Part shown: one piece after another, positions 10,484 through 23,619 of the stretch
How the letters are laid out: each line of letters opens with the position of its first letter
How positions within the stretch are numbered: the stretch's first letter is position 1
Source: Stenocarpella maydis
Lineage: Eukaryota > Ascomycota > Sordariomycetes > Diaporthales > Diaporthaceae
Assembly (NCBI GenBank): GCA_002270565.1
Contig: NQMI01000039.1
Location: 286,194 to 350,193, forward strand
Length of the DNA: 64,000 bases
Direction of reading: 5' to 3'
Notes under the pieces: generated by a model
Told to the model about the DNA's origin: nothing
Databases searched by the model: none
Seen by the model: only the letters and a program-made list of their open reading frames with translations
Translations under genes and position numbers: made by a program

Positions 10484-13400
10484 CTATTGGAAGAAGCCTC
10501 GGATCCCCTGAGACACAGGACCCCGGCTTAGCATGTCCACCTTGGACCACCGTGCAGACGAGGGCTGCTTCCGCGGTGACGGCGTCGACCCTCTTGACGA
10601 CGGCGGGGGCTCCGGTTGTTCACACGCTCTTTTTTTCCTAGTGTTCTTGCCAAGGCCGTCATTCTTGTCGGACGCTGGGCAGCCCGACCTCCTCGAGAGG
10701 ATGGAGGCCTGACGCTTCAGCCCAGGTCTGTTGACCGATTTGGCACGCAGGGCCGCAGGAGCCGACGGTGTCTTAACCAGCGCGGGCTCCCTAAGCTGCC
10801 ACGCGCTCGGACTCTTGGGTATGCGCCTTCGGCGCCGTGGGCTCCTCGCGTCGTCAACACTTGCGGCAGTGCCGTGGGCCTCACAGCGAGCTCGAAGCGT
10901 TGACGGCGTCGCCCTTTCTGACTCGTCGTCAATTACGGACAACTGCGTATTATTGCTGTCCTCATGGCCAATTGGCATCCTGATAACTGGCGTTTCGTCC
11001 TTCAAACCCGGGGCGGGTGGGAATGTGTCGACTTCGTTGGATCCGCCGTCGCTGTTTCTAGTGATGCTGGCGAAACTGGCCGAGCGCTTGGTAAAAGTAC
11101 TTGTGATACTCGTAACACTCAGCTTGCGCATCATTGATTGCGCCGAAGTGCGAATGATATGTTCATTGCGGGCGCGAGTGGTCATGCCAGGAAAGGGGAG
11201 GACCTCTCGGCTCCACACATCCGACAGTAAGGCCTCCAGCCTGGCTCTGTCTCCTCGAGACGGCGCAAGCACCGGTATCCGACCCTTAGTAGCAAGGAGA
11301 GATTGCGTCCGGCTGACGGTTGTGTTGGAAGAGGACGTGGCTTCTTTCTCAACAGTCGTATTTCTTACAACCACATGGCAAAGTGGCGTTTTCGGCCCGA
11401 CCGTAGTTGCTCTATGGATGGATAGCCTGCGCGCAATGGTGCCTGTAACAATTCAGCACAAAATGCCTCGGAGGCACCGGGATTGGGATCCCTTACCTTG
11501 TTTCCCAAAAACGGTGCTAAGGCTTTTCATATTCAAAAACAGTGAACCGTAGAGTTCAGGGCCGGCTAGATCCTGTGCTCCCGACGCCGAGCCAATTTCC
11601 AGGCGGCACCGCCATTCATCCTCCTCTTTCGGGTTACAAGCAGTCAACATCATTTCATATAACTGGCAGTCGCACTCGAAGACGATCTTCCACGAGAAGG
11701 GAGCAGTATGACACTGCAGACCTGAGGGTTGCTATGAGCAATCTGCAGTCAAGCCACGAGACGTACTGCGAGCTGACGTACCTCGTCCATTATCTATAGG
11801 CTCGACCTTGATGTTGCTTGTGGGTATACAAGCCTGTAGCGTGTAGATCTGGTCAGCTCGGCTTGCCGAGGCAAGGCAAAACCAGCTCTTGTACAGCATA
11901 GCGACCATATACTGCCCATGAAGCCCATCCCTTGTCTGCCAACAGGCATGCAGGGCACCGCAAAGTTGGATATGGCCAAACGAGCGAATGCGGCTTTTGG
12001 ATGCAGCGTCGAGATCCTGGGCACTGTTAGAGACATATTCAAGACTAGAAACCTCCAAGGGGCTCGTACAGAATCTGGGAAGACGAGACGGTCCTGTAAA
12101 AGCCATGTCTTCTCGAGAACCGCCTTCACCCGTGCGTCATCAGTGGCTCGATTGACCTGCGATGTGGCCTCTCTGAGCCGGATGAGAGCATTTTCAATCT
12201 CCATATGAGCATATGGGGAATCTGCGACGGGCGTGTACTTCAGAAGCTCCGAGAACAGGAGAGGATATTTGCAAACTCGTTGCATCGGCTGAGACATGTT
12301 AGAGACTGGGCTTGACGAGTTGTTGCTCTTGCAGGTAAGCCTACCTTGACTAGAAGATCCCCTATTGTCAAAGACTTCTTTGACTTGACACCATGGTTAC
12401 TGGTCGGGCCCAGCGAGGATGCCAGTGTCTCCAACCCCTTCTGGTACAGCTCCCACTGTGGCATGGTTCGATGGGCCGAGGCAATGTCCTTCATCATCAT
12501 TTCGTATTTCGCGCCGTATTCTTCATACAAGAAAAAACGGTTCATCTGCAAATTTTTCAGTTCATGCTGCGATATGAAGCAGGTGTAGGCCATTCGAACC
12601 TTTTTGGTGAAGACCTGAGCGACATCTGCAACAACACTGGGCTCAGCGACCATCCCTGGAACAGTCTCGAGCCACGACATGCTCGCGTTGTTTTCGGGCA
12701 CAGCATCCAGGCTACGGATTCGATTGTGGCCATGAACATGACTTTTGTTTTGAGGACGCAGGCTCATCTGCGTATACTCTGAATACGGTACGGCTCGATG
12801 CAGCTCTCCCAGGAGCTCCTCATGGAGCTCAATGATGTCAGCGAGGTTTCGATTGATCGAGGCTCGCAGACCCGACGGCATGGTGGGAAGCGAAACAAGT
12901 ATTGTGACGTAAACGTTCATGAGGAACCTAACGTCGCCAATATAGCCTTCTTCAGTGCTGATGAGCTCCTCTAGGATCCGGCGTCTCTGCAGCGAACGCT
13001 CTACTGTCGCCTTGTCCAGGACCCGAGGCTTATCCAATCCTGCGCTGTCCTCGGAACATCTGTTACCAGACATCGATGCCCTGCTGCTGAGGTCGGTGTG
13101 CGCTTTCGATCGGGAGGAGCGCATACTATTCCGTCTCGACTGAGCAAAAATGCTGCCAGTGGCAAAGCTGGCGCTGGCCGTCTTGACGGTCTCGACAAAG
13201 CCGAATGAAGACCCGGAAGATGATTGACGGTGATGGCTCGAGCAGTCGAGCTTGTCTGGCAGGCCGTTCGCAGAGAAAGGCCTGGGCATGGGGTCGTCGT
13301 CGGTTAGCTGAGCCTGCCGGCCCAGGCCACGGCGCCGCAGGGTCCTCATCCATCTGTGGAACGGCGTGGGTGACTGCTCCAGGCCGAAGTGTGTATGGAT

Positions 13401-13712
13401 GCCTGGTGAGGTCGCCTCGTCGGGGGAGGGTAGACTGAGAGCGTGGGGCTCATGCAACGTGAACCTAATCAACGCCGGATCTATCGTGTCCCGATCAGCC
13501 CAGTCGTCGGGATCTTCAGTCTGGGTCGGCTCGACGTGTGGTTGCATCAATTCGTCCCCGCCACTCTGTCTTGACCCCTCTGTGGTATTCGTGGGGGTGC
13601 TCAGCCTGGAAAGACATTGGCTGGAGGCTCCCACGCCTTCAGGGCCTCGGCCAACGCAGACCGAAGCACAGGGAGAGCCATCCTCGAGAGGTTCGGACAA
13701 GGGGGGAGGCAT
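10484..13712 (-). CDS. Rho guanine nucleotide exchange factor (DH-PH)
   Basis: Five exons on the minus strand: 13712-12345, 12288-12070, 12016-11782, 11721-11497 and 11442-10484. They sum to 3006 bp, or 1001 residues, in unbroken phase; introns are 53-60 bp. The start MPPPLSEPLEDG at 13712 is preferred; an in-frame ATG at 13832 would add 40 residues. Residues 1-235 are Ser/Pro-rich and probably disordered. The Dbl-homology domain runs from about 238 (RRRILEELISTEEGYIGDV) to about 520, including PMQRVCKYPLLFSELLK exactly after the first intron. A PH-like domain follows at about 536-655 (IQLCGALHACWQ ... KEEDEWRCRL). The C-terminal 320 residues are basic and low-complexity. DH domains load GTP onto Rho/Cdc42-type GTPases, so a role in actin polarity and wall synthesis at membranes is likely. 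Which GTPase it serves cannot be read from sequence. Confidence 0.9.
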
Positions 13713-15335
13713 AATATTTCTCTTTTGAGACCAAGAAAGTTGAAACCAAAACCTTTGCTCCTCAGGGCCAGAAAACACGAGAGGAGTCCCAATACGAGTC
13801 GCAACGAGGCGTCCAAAATGGGTGGGTATCAAAACATGATGACAATTGTGGAATAATGAAGGAGGGCAGGAAAAGACAAGAGCAGAAACGTCAAGATATC
13901 AGCCGCAAGAGAAGGTCAACTTCCCCAGACCTAGAGTAATGTGACGAGCCTCGGAACCCAAGAGGAGAAATGGAAGGAGAGGATGCGAGGAGAGAAGGAG
14001 AAGGAGAAGGAGAAGGAGAAGAAGGAGAAGGAGAAGGAGAAGGAGAAGGAGAGATATTTGTGTGTGGCCCAGGAAGGCGCGCAGTCAAGCGTAATGCAAA
14101 CAGCAGCTTCCAAGGTTGTTGTCGTGCAAGGACGAAGCCGTCGGACGATCATGCCCTCCCTGGTCTCATCTGTACGTATGTAAGTTGAAGGCAGGCCTCG
14201 GGGCACTCGAGATGTCTCCCCCCTCTCACTGTATATGTGTGTACAGAGACAGAGACGGCGAGACAAGGGCGTCTGGTTGCCCCGGGGAAATGAACGAATG
14301 CTGGGTTTTTCGGACATCTAGCAAAGGGTAGGAAGGAAATAGGTAGTCCGTGTCGTTCTGGAGACGGGGCACTGAAACGAGAGGCTTCCCGGCCGCCGCC
14401 CTTGACAGAGTGGTAGTACAGTACAATACCTACGACAGTACACTGACGTGCCGAGAGACCAGTTCGCACGTCGCTTGCTTGCTCGCTGCTCTTGAGCGCG
14501 CGGGCAGGCCGTGCGCGCGCTCGCGTCAGGCCTGCAGATTGGGAGGCGCGGGAGCTGCATGTCGGCCTACCCAGTTGACCTGGCCTCGTCAGATTAGACA
14601 TGTTCAATGATGAGAGATTGGCGACAGGTAGGGTGGTGTCTAGCTGCACTGTGCCCTTACTACCCGTACTGCCCCGTGGCAGCATTTGGGGGAGACGGGC
14701 GTGCAGCATCAGGAGGACGTGGCGTTGCAGGAGTGAGGATTGCCATGAGAAATTGCCGTGTACTAATAGTATGAGGAGAGGTGCCTGAAGATCCAAATCT
14801 GTACTACCCCCCTGCCGCCCTACTTTGGCGGAGAATCCCTACCGGCCTGCGGAAGCCCTCGGAGAGTACACACAATATGTACTAATCAGGTAGTATACAT
14901 ACACTAGTTCCTGTCAGTTTTACTGGGCGTACCTAGGTATCTGGGTAGGCTTGTATAATTCGCCGGACCCCCCTGCCAACACGAAGTTAGTTACAGTAGT
15001 TACCTGGTACCTTGGGAGAGCTACCCCTCTATCGAGTTCAGCCTCACAGCCTTAGTAGTATAGCTCCCTAGCTTTCTTCTCCTACCTTCTGCTGCTGCAC
15101 ATGCACATGCACACGCACACACAACACGTCATGGCGGTTGACTGATCATCTTGCCTGCCTGCCCCACATCGCAAGCAAACCACCACATATCGCGCTCACG
15201 TCCACCATCCACGCACGAGTACGCGCGCGCGCGCACACACACACACACAGTGCCCACCTGCTGAGCTCAGGCAGAGGCCGAGAAATGGTAGCAGCAGGAC
15301 AATAGACCAACCCACCGACTGCCTGGCACAGACAG
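13713..15335. other. Divergent promoter region between RhoGEF and nas2
   Basis: About 1.6 kb of bidirectional upstream DNA. It contains a GGAGAA-type purine repeat (13994-14053), CG/CA dinucleotide runs near 15220-15250 and CA-rich DNA near 15100. No supportable gene. Confidence 0.6.
13994..14053. repeat. Purine repeat (AAGGAG)n
   Basis: About ten near-perfect copies of a 6-bp AAGGAG unit with one 3-bp slip. It lies about 280 bp upstream of the preferred RhoGEF start, in its probable 5' leader or promoter. Confidence 0.85.
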
Positions 15336-16073
15336 ATGGGCCTCCCGCTGAGAATGAACAACCTCCACGCCCCCACCGTGCCCTCCGGGCCAACCACGTC
15401 CAGGCCCGGCGCCAACGGCGACTCGGCGCACCTCTCCTTCGCCGAGCTCCAGCGCTCCAAGGACAACGTCGAGGCCGAGCTGAGGGCCCTGAGCTCCGTG
15501 CTCGACTCTCACGGCGTCGACATGCACACCAGCCTCCTGACCTCCGACGGCTTCCCCCGCGCCGACATCGACGTCGCCCAGGTCCGCACCGCCCGCGCCC
15601 GCATCATCCATCTGCGCAACGACTACAAGGACCTCATGGCCCGCATCGAGAAGCACGTCCACGACCACTTTGCCAGCCTCGCTGACGGCGCCGCCGACGC
15701 CAACCCCGCCGCTGCTGCCCCCCCTCCGCCGCCGTCGTCCACCCGGCCGGAACCCGCCCTGCGCGACTACATCCCGGAGCGACTGGGCGACCCCTTCGCC
15801 AAGATCAACACGGTCGCCCCGGGGAGCCCAGCCGCCTCGGCAGGGCTGCAGCCCGGCGACCTGGTCCGGGACTTTGGCTACGTCAACGCTGCCAACCACG
15901 ACCAGCTCAAGAAGGTCGCCGAGTGCGTCCAGGCCAGTATGGGCCAGGGCGTCCTCGTTAAGGTCTCGAGGCCCAGCGCCGCGCCATCCCAGCGGGAGCT
16001 GCAGCTGACTCTGGTGCCGAGGCAGGGCTGGGGCGGGAGGGGGCTGTTGGGTTGCCACATATTGCCGCTTTGA
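15336..16073 (+). CDS. nas2: 26S proteasome assembly chaperone Nas2 / PSMD9 (PDZ domain)
   Basis: Single exon of 245 residues. The start MGLPLRMNNLHAPTVPSGPT is at 15336; a second in-frame ATG at 15354 is also possible. Residues 30-115 form the coiled N-terminal region of the family (FAELQRSKDNVEAELRALSS ... RIIHLRNDYKDLMARIEKHV). A Pro/Ala-rich linker of about 30 residues follows. A PDZ domain occupies about 150-230 with the characteristic FAKINTVAPGSPAASAGLQP and GDLVRDFG. The protein ends GWGGRGLLGCHILPL, the conserved end of the family. In yeast and animals Nas2/p27 binds the Rpt5 C-terminus and helps assemble the proteasome base. Length (yeast 220, human 223) fits, the excess being the linker. 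Codon third positions are strongly G/C biased, and a long antisense frame on the other strand is a shadow of this. Confidence 0.95.
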   Translation: MGLPLRMNNLHAPTVPSGPTTSRPGANGDSAHLSFAELQRSKDNVEAELRALSSVLDSHGVDMHTSLLTSDGFPRADIDVAQVRTARARIIHLRNDYKDLMARIEKHVHDHFASLADGAADANPAAAAPPPPPSSTRPEPALRDYIPERLGDPFAKINTVAPGSPAASAGLQPGDLVRDFGYVNAANHDQLKKVAECVQASMGQGVLVKVSRPSAAPSQRELQLTLVPRQGWGGRGLLGCHILPL

Positions 16074-17530
16074 GAGAGAAGACGCTGCGGCCTATCGTGC
16101 GCGTTTACTATTGTGGCACATTGGCAGGGCGGGCTCCAGGTGTTGGTAGATACCCAGGGACGAGTACGTCGCGGAAAGTTGGTGGAAAGGTGTGACAATA
16201 AGTTTGTCAGTGATCGCACTGGGGAGCCTGCATTGTTCGTATGAGGGCACACCGGCAAGATTGGGTCCGGCGGCGATCCAGGCCAGCAAATTATGGTTGT
16301 TGGCTCTAGACCGCTGATACTTCAAAAACAAGAACGACCGTCTGGGCAATTACTTATGGAGCACCTGTGCGGGGGGGCTGGGCTGTTGTCATCTTGGCGA
16401 GATCTCAACACAAACTGTGGTGGCAGCTGCTATGTAACTGTCCAACGGACGGGGTAAAACAGATGGGCGTTGACACTTCAGACGCGAGTCCTGGGCCCTG
16501 ATAGCCACTCATCCTCATCTTGCTCCCGCAACATTCTTTTTTGGCATGAAGGGACCTGGATTTCGGTGCAGAGCAAAATCATCAACAAGCATGGCACTCG
16601 AGGACGCTTAGATGCACAATCAAGGCTTGACTGTGACCTGACCTAGAGCCGCTACTAACCTGACATTGTTCGTACATACACATATCCCCACCACTTCTGT
16701 GCCAGGGGCCCCAGGCATGCCCATGACTACCGCATCAAGCAAGAGGGGCGCACGCGGAAGCGCTCCATGGGGGCTGACATCATTTGCAAACCTTGCCTGT
16801 ACAATACTCTCAATACGACGCTGGTCACGGCGGCCGTGTCTACGTATTTGCGATTAGTCAGTCTATCAGCATACAAGATAAACCAGCCATGCCTCGGTAC
16901 CAATACGAAACAAGTTTGGATATATGCCTTTTGATACAAGTCCTTCAGATCTAAGTATTTTAGGTATATATGTTTACGTGTTGTTGGTCACTATAAGCAG
17001 GTATTCTGGGTAGAGATCGCGTGGCCGACTTACCTATTCACGCTGGGTTGGTGTGCATTAGTTACTGCTGGTGTGTAACGACTCAGACGAAAGCTGCCCA
17101 ACCCAATGTTTGCAAGATGCAGCAGGGAGAACTAAGTCCGGAAAACCCGAAGAGATGGGGAACCAAAGGATTTGACTCTTGGGGTCATCGCTATTGAGAC
17201 CTTTTCGGTGATATTCTACCTAAAGTTTGCGCCTGAGTGCAGAGCGTGGCGCGGAATTCTACTCGGAACGCGGAGGGTCGATGCTGCATCAAAATAAGAC
17301 CGGTCGACGTGCCTCCTCAGCCATTAATGCATCGCGCGCCTTCGCATTTTCGCATCCTGTATCCCATCGTAAGCTCGTCAACGTGGCCTAATCCTACCAT
17401 GGCCTGCCCCGCCTGTAAATGTCGCTGTCCCCCCTAAGCAAGATGCTTATCATGTCGAATAAGAGAGCCCGAAATCTATCCACCGCACAGTGTCTCCCGA
17501 AGGGGATGGTGCAAGAGCACAGCAACCCGT
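16074..17530. other. Intergenic region between convergent genes
   Basis: About 1.5 kb between nas2 (+) and the Ran gene (-), which converge here. It should hold both 3' untranslated regions and terminators. No gene, RNA or repeat could be supported. Confidence 0.6.
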
Positions 17531-18543
<1,013 letters not shown>

Positions 18544-20680
18544 TGTGTGGTTGTGATCTGTTCCGGTGTTGGCAGGAAGAGAAAAGGTGTGACTGGGAGG
18601 CGGTTGAGTGATGTAAATGCCTAGAAGTGGGGGCTGGTGGACCAGGCGTCAGTACTTTGCAAGAAATTGGACAGCAGGCTTTTTTAATGCAAGAGGCTAG
18701 GGAGGAAGGATCGGGCTGGTGGAGGGGAGGGGCTTTCGGAAGTTGGGTTGCTGATGGACGAACCTTCACAGGCGGGTATCTGGTTGCAAGAAAAGAAGGG
18801 GGTGTGTGGGTATGAAGAGAGAAGAGAGATGCACCTGTAATGGTGGCGGTGATGGTGTTGGGCAGATGAATGTTTTGAACCCAGCCAGTCCAAGTTGCCA
18901 GGACGCCGAGACTGGATCCCAGCGAAAAATCGAATCGGTCGGTCTTTGTATAGAGCCCACTTTTAACACGTGACCTGATTTGCCAGAACCAGCCATCCTG
19001 ACGTCGCCCTCTCCCCCACCCCCACCCCTCCCGAGCCTGATATACTTGGGAGGTGGGAGAGATGCATTCATCGATTGTCTGAGTGACACAAGCTCGCATC
19101 AGTCACTGTCTAGAAAACAACAATGGGCCTCCCAACATGTTCGTTTCATTGAATCAATCCACCTCACCTCCGCATTCCCAGGTCCCTGCCAAGGCCCTGC
19201 TGGCTATCTGCTTCAGAACCGACTTCTATCTCCGGATTTCTGGTCATTTGAAATCAGCCTCCCACAAGCAACTCAATACACATAGGTCTCACTCCGTCTT
19301 TGCTCGCCTTTGGTCCGTCACAGACACGTCAAACTCTCCGGCCTGGGTACACGTGGGACTTAGGCTGCCTCGTGGTGCCTGATGTCCTCCCTCTTAGGCC
19401 TCCAGATCCCAAGGCTGGGCTCATATATGGCGCAGAAGCAACCGCTATCACTTTAGGCACATACCATGCCTGCCCAAGATCTCACATGCATCAGAGTCAC
19501 TCAGTCCAACTGGCTTGGATTCACCGGGAAACGGTTTCACACCCAGTGTCTTAAGCAGCCTTGTCCCTATCGCACTTCGGTGCTCCGTGTCGGTTTCTAC
19601 GGATCAACATTCGTACTCACTCATCCGCATGCTTTTCTTATTGAGGAAGCCTATATCGCTGTGTCAGCGGCTTCTATGGGGGTCGGGTGCTTGGCTGCAG
19701 GCGTCACTGCCCTTTGGCACAATGTGAGGCGCTGCATTAGGCAGTATGGTTCAGATGCCTTCACATTCACAGGTCACCCAGCCTATCCACGCAAGTGTAC
19801 ACAACGTGGCCATGATGCATTTCACAAACTCACTTTTATAGACTTGGGTTTTCGGAGAGCGGAGCCGCCAACTAAATACCTAGTGTACTGGCTCTCCCTT
19901 TCCGAAGGCGGCCATGGCGGGGGTTTTGTCCAGGAAAGGGAAGTATTGATATTGAGGCGTTGACCAGCCGGGTTATATGGAGCCGGACTTGGCGGAGAAC
20001 GCCACCTGGTCACTTTCTACAGGAATAGTAGATGTGAATGAAGAGCGTGGTCAGGGGAAGGCCGGCGAGCAGCTCTCTGCCAGTCAACACAGGCCCTGGT
20101 GGACAAAGGCGAGGTACTTCGGTAGATATCACGACCAACTCCCGCATCACCCTGAGGCAATGACAACGCCACAAGAGGCGGCATTAGCAGGGAGGTCCTC
20201 CTGCAGCCTGCGCGCCGGCGCCATTCGAGCTCGGCGATGGCGTAATCAAACATTTTGGCCTGGACGGGTGGGACGAGATTGCGCGCGCGAGTGGTGTATC
20301 ATTTGGGAGTCAGTAAAGATGCACACATACAGAGCGTGCAGGAAAATAAATAACACTAAAATGCCGCGTCCTCTGCCCCGGTTTGAGCGATTTCTGCTGA
20401 CCAGCCCCGGGTAGAAAAGCACAATGCTATGTTCGCGACTTCTTTCAAAAAACAAAAAAACTATGCAGTAAACATTGCAGACTGCCTTCCAGTCCATCAC
20501 ACCCCCGAGGGTTATGCAACCGGCCCTCGCGAAGGCATTTTCCAGAACCACACACCCAAAGGAAATGCTAGCCCCCGAGGCATCAAATCAAGTGCTCGAT
20601 TTGGCCATGCTCACCCACCGCATGGCTTGAGACAGGTCTATGCCCACACATAGCCCAGGCCAGCTTGCCATATTATGTGA
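18544..20680. other. Intergenic region
   Basis: About 2.1 kb holding the promoter and leader of the Ran gene and, at its right end, the 3' region of the Skt5-like gene. A 165-codon frame at 19466-19963 (+) shows no recognisable domain and no splice partner and is not called. Confidence 0.55.
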
Positions 20681-23005
20681 TCACATCACCAGGCAGTTGT
20701 CTTCTTTCGTGTCGCTCTTAGTCTTCCTGAGGTTATGCGCTTTTGCGGGCCCGACCTCCATCGGCTTCCCCCCGCTTGCTGCCGCCTGGATGGCATTGAG
20801 CCTTTGCCTGGCTCGGTCGTCCCCGGCATCTGCGGCTTTGACATACCAGACGTTCGCTTCGAGGATGTCTCTCCTGCAGCCGATGCCCATCTCGGTAAAG
20901 TAGCCGACCGCGTATTGCGCCTTTACGTAGCCTGAAAACACATGATCAGCATATTGATCGCAACCCGAGGAAATCTAACGCCAAACTGGCGGAATCAGCG
21001 CGAGGGTGGCTCGAGACTTACCCAGTTCAGCAGACCTGCGTGCCCATTCGCATGCCTCCTCCTCATCCTTCTCCAGGACAGGCTCCGCCCCGACCAGATA
21101 CCAGGCGCAGAGACCCATCATGGCTGCCGCATGGCCTCGCTCAGCGGCACCGGTGTAGAAATGCACACTCAACGCGGGGTCCCGTGGGCACTGGAGCTTT
21201 CCGTGTTCGTAGGCATCGCCCATGCGATAGTTGGCTTCCGGGTGGCCGAGATCAGCAGCTTGCGTCAACAGCTCGGCGGCGTATCCTTCATCCTTGAAGA
21301 TATCCTCGCCGTACCCCGTCTCGTAAAGGCAGCCCAGGTGATAAGGTGCGGCATTGTACATTGTGTCGGCTGACTCGGTCGCTAGCTTCAGCCATTTCAG
21401 ACCCTCACGATAACGCTTCTCACCGAGATCGCCAGACAAACAGGCCTTTCCGAGTCTCGTCATGGCTCCCGGGTGACGTTTAGAAGCAGCTGTTCGCAGG
21501 AACTGGACAGCCTTCGCCGGGTCTTTGCGACAACCCCACCCGAACTCATAACACAATCCGGTCCTATATGCAGACTCTGCATGACCATGCTTGGCTGCCA
21601 AGACAAACAGAGGAAAGGCTGAATTGTAGTCTTCCTTCCCCTTGCTGAAAAGTCCTGACGCATAGCCATCCGCGAGGTAGTATTGGGCAAAGGGGTACCC
21701 GGCGTTGGCAAGCTTTTGCAGGATAGCACGAGCTTCCCTCACTAGTTCATGCGGGCCAGATCCAGTCTCGTCCAAGAACGAGCCATCGCGACTGTGCCCC
21801 GACTTGGACGACGGTTTGGGAGGTTTTGTGACATCCAACCCCTGATCCTGTGCTGTTGATATCAAGAAGACCGCAAATGAATACTGTAGCGAAACGTCGT
21901 TCGTCTTTTTTACGTTCTGCCGGTACATGTCAAGCGTCTTCTGCGAACTCAGCAGAGAGGCATTAGATCCTACTACATTTCGCAGCTGAGAGTTGTCAAT
22001 GGTGAGCGGCGCCGGGGCTGGCTGTGGGTAGGGCACATTGAGAAGCTCAGCGTATGTGGACTGGCGGTTGTCTGGTGACTTCCTCGCTGAATGTGCCGAC
22101 GGCGCGCGCGGGCTTGTATTCCCATAGTATGCGGACGATCGGCCGCGGTCAGAATGGACTGAGTATGTCGACTGCGGCCGAGGCATCGAACTTCTGCGCA
22201 TGTTAGAGACGGGCGTCAGATGACGGTTAGCGGGCGCGCCGTTCTCCAAGAGGTCTGGAGTTGACGCTGCCCGCTGGTTCTGATCGTTTGAGGGTACTGT
22301 CGCCGGCACGAAAGGTTGGTGGTGGTACTGTAGCTGTGGAACAAGCTGAACCTGGCCGGGTTCCTCGGGCGCGGAGCCGACGGTAGAGGCATCTTCTGAT
22401 TTCCTGCCTTGTTCATTGTCTAACGAGTTGGAGACTGAGCTTGCGCTTGTCACCACTGATGCACCGGTCGATGTGTGTGGGTTCGACAAGCTGGGCGTGG
22501 AGACGGAGGTATCGGTCTCCCGGCTGTGCCTATTATCCTCGTGTTTCGTGGACGTCTGGGTAGCGCTGTTGCCCACTTCTGTTGGAGCCACACTGCCCCC
22601 GAAGTCCACGTCTAGTTGGAAGTCAAAGTCAGAACCGTGTGCCGGAGGATACGAGTCTAGCGAGGCCTCTCTTGCACGTCGTATGGTGCCCTCCGGCTGC
22701 GAGAACTCTATTTGTGGTTTTTGCGATGATGGTGCAGGTGGCTGTTGCTGGTAGTTTGGCTCTCCCGTCTCTATGGTCGCGGTGGAAGGTTGTGCCCAGT
22801 TGTCCTGTTGAAAGTTCATCTTGACTGGCGACACAGGCGACTGGCCCAGTCGCGAGCCTTCGGCCATGGGGATAGGAGGCAATGCCTTGCCATTTCCCGG
22901 GATGCTGCTGCGTTGTGGCGATGCCTGAGTGGTAGCAACAGGCTTCCTCTGGACGGGGCTCGAAGGACCAGAGACAGCCCTTGGTGACGTGTCGGCCGCA
23001 GCCAT
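20681..23005 (-). CDS. skt5: Chitin synthase activator Skt5/Chs4 type (Sel1 repeats, CaaX)
   Basis: Two exons on the minus strand, 23005-21022 and 20931-20681 (90 bp intron), give 744 residues. Residues 1 to about 370 are Ser/Pro/Gln-rich and probably disordered. Residues about 400-725 are a run of Sel1-like repeats, visible as recurring A.Y.LG..YE.G.G...D...A...  units such as YRTGLCYEFGWGCRKDPAKA. The protein ends DNCLVM, a CaaX prenylation box. This architecture is that of yeast Skt5/Chs4, which recruits and activates chitin synthase III (Chs3, class IV) at the plasma membrane and bud neck and is itself prenylated. The last Sel1 repeat and the CaaX box sit on the small terminal exon, so they depend on removal of the last intron. 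The class IV chitin synthase gene lies 6 kb away in head-to-head orientation. A related family without activator function exists, but the CaaX end argues for the Skt5 branch. Confidence 0.9.
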
Positions 23006-23594
23006 TGCAAAGTGTCTGGATTTCTGTGACCTGAGAGCGTCCGCCTTGGACAGGTTTCCTCCTGGGGTAACTATCCCAGCTGGCGTCGCGGCAGCTGAGG
23101 TGGGCCAGCGAAGGGTTACGTATGGCGCAATACTATTGCGACAACTGCTGGAGGCTCTGTCCTGACTGCATTGAAGTGCCTGAGGTCCTTTCTGCGCCGT
23201 TCAGTGGTTCCAGAACTGACGGCCGAGTGGAAGGGGCCTTTTGTCTATAACAGGGGTTGGGGTCGCGCCGTGGTTAGGAAGTTGTTGTTGTTGGGGGGGG
23301 GGCGGCAGGCAGACGTCGAGCTGGCGATTCAGGTGTCGTGAGGGGGGAGGCTTGCGCTCCTGGAGAAGGAGGTTCCTGAGATTGTTTGCTTGGAGTGAAT
23401 GGCGCGGAAAGATGCTCCTATATGCAATGACAAAGAAAAGTCGACTCTGGCGGGACGATGGCACGGCAGGATTGAGTCCGTAATGCTGTTGGGGGCGCTG
23501 GGGGGAGCCGGGCGAGGCGAGGGCGAGGAAATGTGAGGCAGCGAGCGAGACAAGGAGACAGCAGGAGAGACGTCGGTTTCCGTCTCGCCTATTG

Positions 23595-23619
23595 TCAGGT
23601 CAGGTCAGGTCAGGTCAGG
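23595..23619. repeat. TCAGG pentanucleotide repeat
   Basis: Five uninterrupted copies of TCAGG about 590 bp upstream of the skt5 start, probably in its promoter or leader. Confidence 0.8.

Noticed and set aside
15267..16058. 263-codon frame antisense to nas2
   Set aside because: Shadow frame of a G/C3-biased gene; the sense frame has a clear PDZ domain and conserved end.
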